DNA from: Gemmatimonadaceae bacterium
Lineage (GTDB): Bacteria > Gemmatimonadota > Gemmatimonadetes > Gemmatimonadales > Gemmatimonadaceae
DNA: 64,000 nucleotides
Direction of reading: 5' to 3'
Assembly: GCA_013361935.1 (NCBI GenBank)
Contig: JABFXC010000022.1
Coordinates: forward strand, 1 to 64,000
This document shows, piece after piece, positions 62,854-64,000 of this stretch. Each line of letters starts with the position of its first letter. The first letter of the stretch is position 1. Made by a program: the position numbers and the translations under genes. The notes under the pieces are model-generated. The model ran no database searches. It saw only the letters and a program-made list of their open reading frames with translations, and was not told the origin of the DNA.

Positions 62854-64000
62854 TTGGCTACCGCCGCACGATCGTTCGGGCCGCCGCAGCCGGCCATCGC
62901 CGCCCGGCGTGGCGGTCGCTCGGGCCCGCGGAAGTTGCCGACGCGCGTCATCCTCGCGGCGCTCGCCACCGTGCTCGTCGTCGCCGCGTCGATCGTCGCC
63001 GCGCCGCCGATCGTCGGGATAGCGGGCGAGGGGACGCCGCCGATCGCCGCGGCGCTGCGGCTTCCCGTCGGCTACGTCGCTCTCGCGCCCGTGAGCGACG
63101 TGCTCGACGCGCTCACCCTGCTCACTCCCGGGCAGCACCTCGCGATCTTCCTCTGGGCGATCGCCGGCTTCGTCGGCTGGCGCACGCGACGGATCCATGA
63201 TCGTCGACGCACGGGGCTCGGGCTCCGCACGCTGCGCGAAGCCGCGGCGCTCGGCTGGTTTCTCGCCGCGTATGCATCGGTGTACGCTGCCGGGCTCCTC
63301 GCGCCGCGGCCGATGGCCGCGCTCGCGCTCGACGATCGTGACGCGCTCGCCATCGATGTCCACAGCCATACCGAGGTGTCCCACGACGGACGGACCGGGT
63401 TCGGCCCGGAAGCGAACCGGCGCTGGCACGCCGCCGCCGGCTTCGCCGCCGCGTACGTCACGGACCATCGCGGCTACATGGGCGCGGAGCTCGGAGCGCT
63501 CGGCAATCCGGCACATGCCGGAGACGGGACGATGGTCCTCCCCGGCATCGAGAGCGCCGTGCGCGGCGCGCACGTCATGCTTCTGGGCGCCCGCGCGCCG
63601 ATGCTGCTCGACCACGAGGGCACGCTCGACCTCGAGCGGCTTCGGGCGACGCGAGGGATCGTGACGGTGCTGGCGTTCCCGGCGCGGCTGCGGAGCCTGC
63701 CCGCCGACCTGCCGCTGACGGCCATCGAGGGCTCCGACGGCGCGCCGCGCGGCCTTCGCGACACACGGCGTCACGTGGAGCAGATCCGCGACTATGCGAC
63801 GGCGCATCGGCTCGTGAGGGTGGCGGGCTCGAACAACCATGGCTGGGGCCGAACCGCGCCCGCGTGGACGGTGCTCCGGATGCCGGGCTGGCGCGCGATG
63901 TCCGGGGAAGCGCTCGACAGCGCGATCCGCGCGACCCTCCTCCGCGGCGGCCCGGTCGCCGTGCTGGTGCGCGCGACCGTCGCTCCGCCGCGCTCCGACG
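62854..64000 (+). CDS. Membrane-anchored PHP-domain phosphoesterase-like protein, cut by window end
   Basis: A frame open to the window end (at least 382 residues). The start is TTG 62854, supported by GGGAGGA six bases upstream; no ATG in the frame is closer to the first helix. A basic N terminus leads to a hydrophobic helix (ILAALATVLVVAASIVAAPPIVG), a second (HLAIFLWAIAGFVGW) and a third (LGWFLAAYASVYAAGLLA). Then comes the PHP region: AIDVHSHTEVSHDGRTGFGPEANRRWHAAAGFAAAYVTDHRG (metal-binding H-x-H, then H and D-H), VLPGIESAVRGAHVMLLG and VAGSNNHGWGRTAP. PHP domains cut phosphoesters. The layout suggests an envelope-side hydrolase of unknown substrate. Confidence 0.8.
   Translation, partial: MATAARSFGPPQPAIAARRGGRSGPRKLPTRVILAALATVLVVAASIVAAPPIVGIAGEGTPPIAAALRLPVGYVALAPVSDVLDALTLLTPGQHLAIFLWAIAGFVGWRTRRIHDRRRTGLGLRTLREAAALGWFLAAYASVYAAGLLAPRPMAALALDDRDALAIDVHSHTEVSHDGRTGFGPEANRRWHAAAGFAAAYVTDHRGYMGAELGALGNPAHAGDGTMVLPGIESAVRGAHVMLLGARAPMLLDHEGTLDLERLRATRGIVTVLAFPARLRSLPADLPLTAIEGSDGAPRGLRDTRRHVEQIRDYATAHRLVRVAGSNNHGWGRTAPAWTVLRMPGWRAMSGEALDSAIRATLLRGGPVAVLVRATVAPPRSD

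Overview
The window is a very GC-rich (about 70 percent by eye), densely packed chromosomal segment. It comes from a Gram-negative bacterium with an outer membrane: there are two TonB-type receptors, lipoproteins, minor pilins and many Ala-X-Ala type signal peptides. Gene style (an ECF42-type sigma factor with DGPF and DoxX partners, an ECF/FecR/STN-TonB trio, many sensor kinases, GTG starts in coupled genes) fits Gemmatimonadota best. That placement is an inference from family content, not a search. No rRNA, tRNA, CRISPR array, transposase or phage gene was found.

Left part (1-11 kb): the 5' part of a Y-family DNA polymerase; a BNR-repeat protein paired with a MoaD/ThiS-like protein; a TonB-type receptor; then an ECF42 sigma module (DGPF/YCII protein, DoxX protein, sigma factor) with two matching promoter motifs; a GH18-like secreted protein; a small lipoprotein; an alkaline-phosphatase-superfamily lipoprotein. 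Middle left (11-29 kb): a PAS-GAF histidine kinase, an M16 peptidase, peptide release factor 3, an RraB-like protein, a divergent ECF sigma / FecR anti-sigma / STN-TonB receptor locus, a coupled PDZ protein and a catalytically altered NlpC/P60 protein, and a receiver-like/DUF167/YggT operon.

Middle (29-47 kb): a promoter-leader-terminator unit ahead of an aminotransferase coupled to an omega-amidase-like protein; citrate synthase; a short MutY and a NiCoT-like permease; a minor pilin operon (FimT/GspH, PilV, PilW, PilX) behind a possible sigma-54 promoter; a VWA protein; an MFS exporter; an operon of AAA ATPase, GNAT and cytidylate-kinase-like protein; a histidine kinase with a C-terminal RsbRD-like region; a molybdopterin oxidoreductase.

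Right part (47-64 kb): a long leftward run of coupled genes (FAD oxidase with fused GlcD and GlcE halves, GlcF iron-sulfur subunit, HAD-like, YgfZ-like, epimerase, DUF1802), a lipid kinase, a PAS kinase-receiver hybrid, an RpoD-family sigma factor, three small exported proteins of low complexity, an OmpR-type two-component system and a membrane-anchored PHP-domain protein cut by the window end.

Two signals run through the whole window. (1) The heptamer GTTAGGC/GCCTAAC (often GCGTTAGGC) recurs about 30 times on both strands, mostly inside genes, and brings with it the otherwise very rare TTA codon. (2) Most non-coding gaps between convergent genes, and several others, hold a large imperfect palindrome; three of these belong to families with two or three copies in the window.
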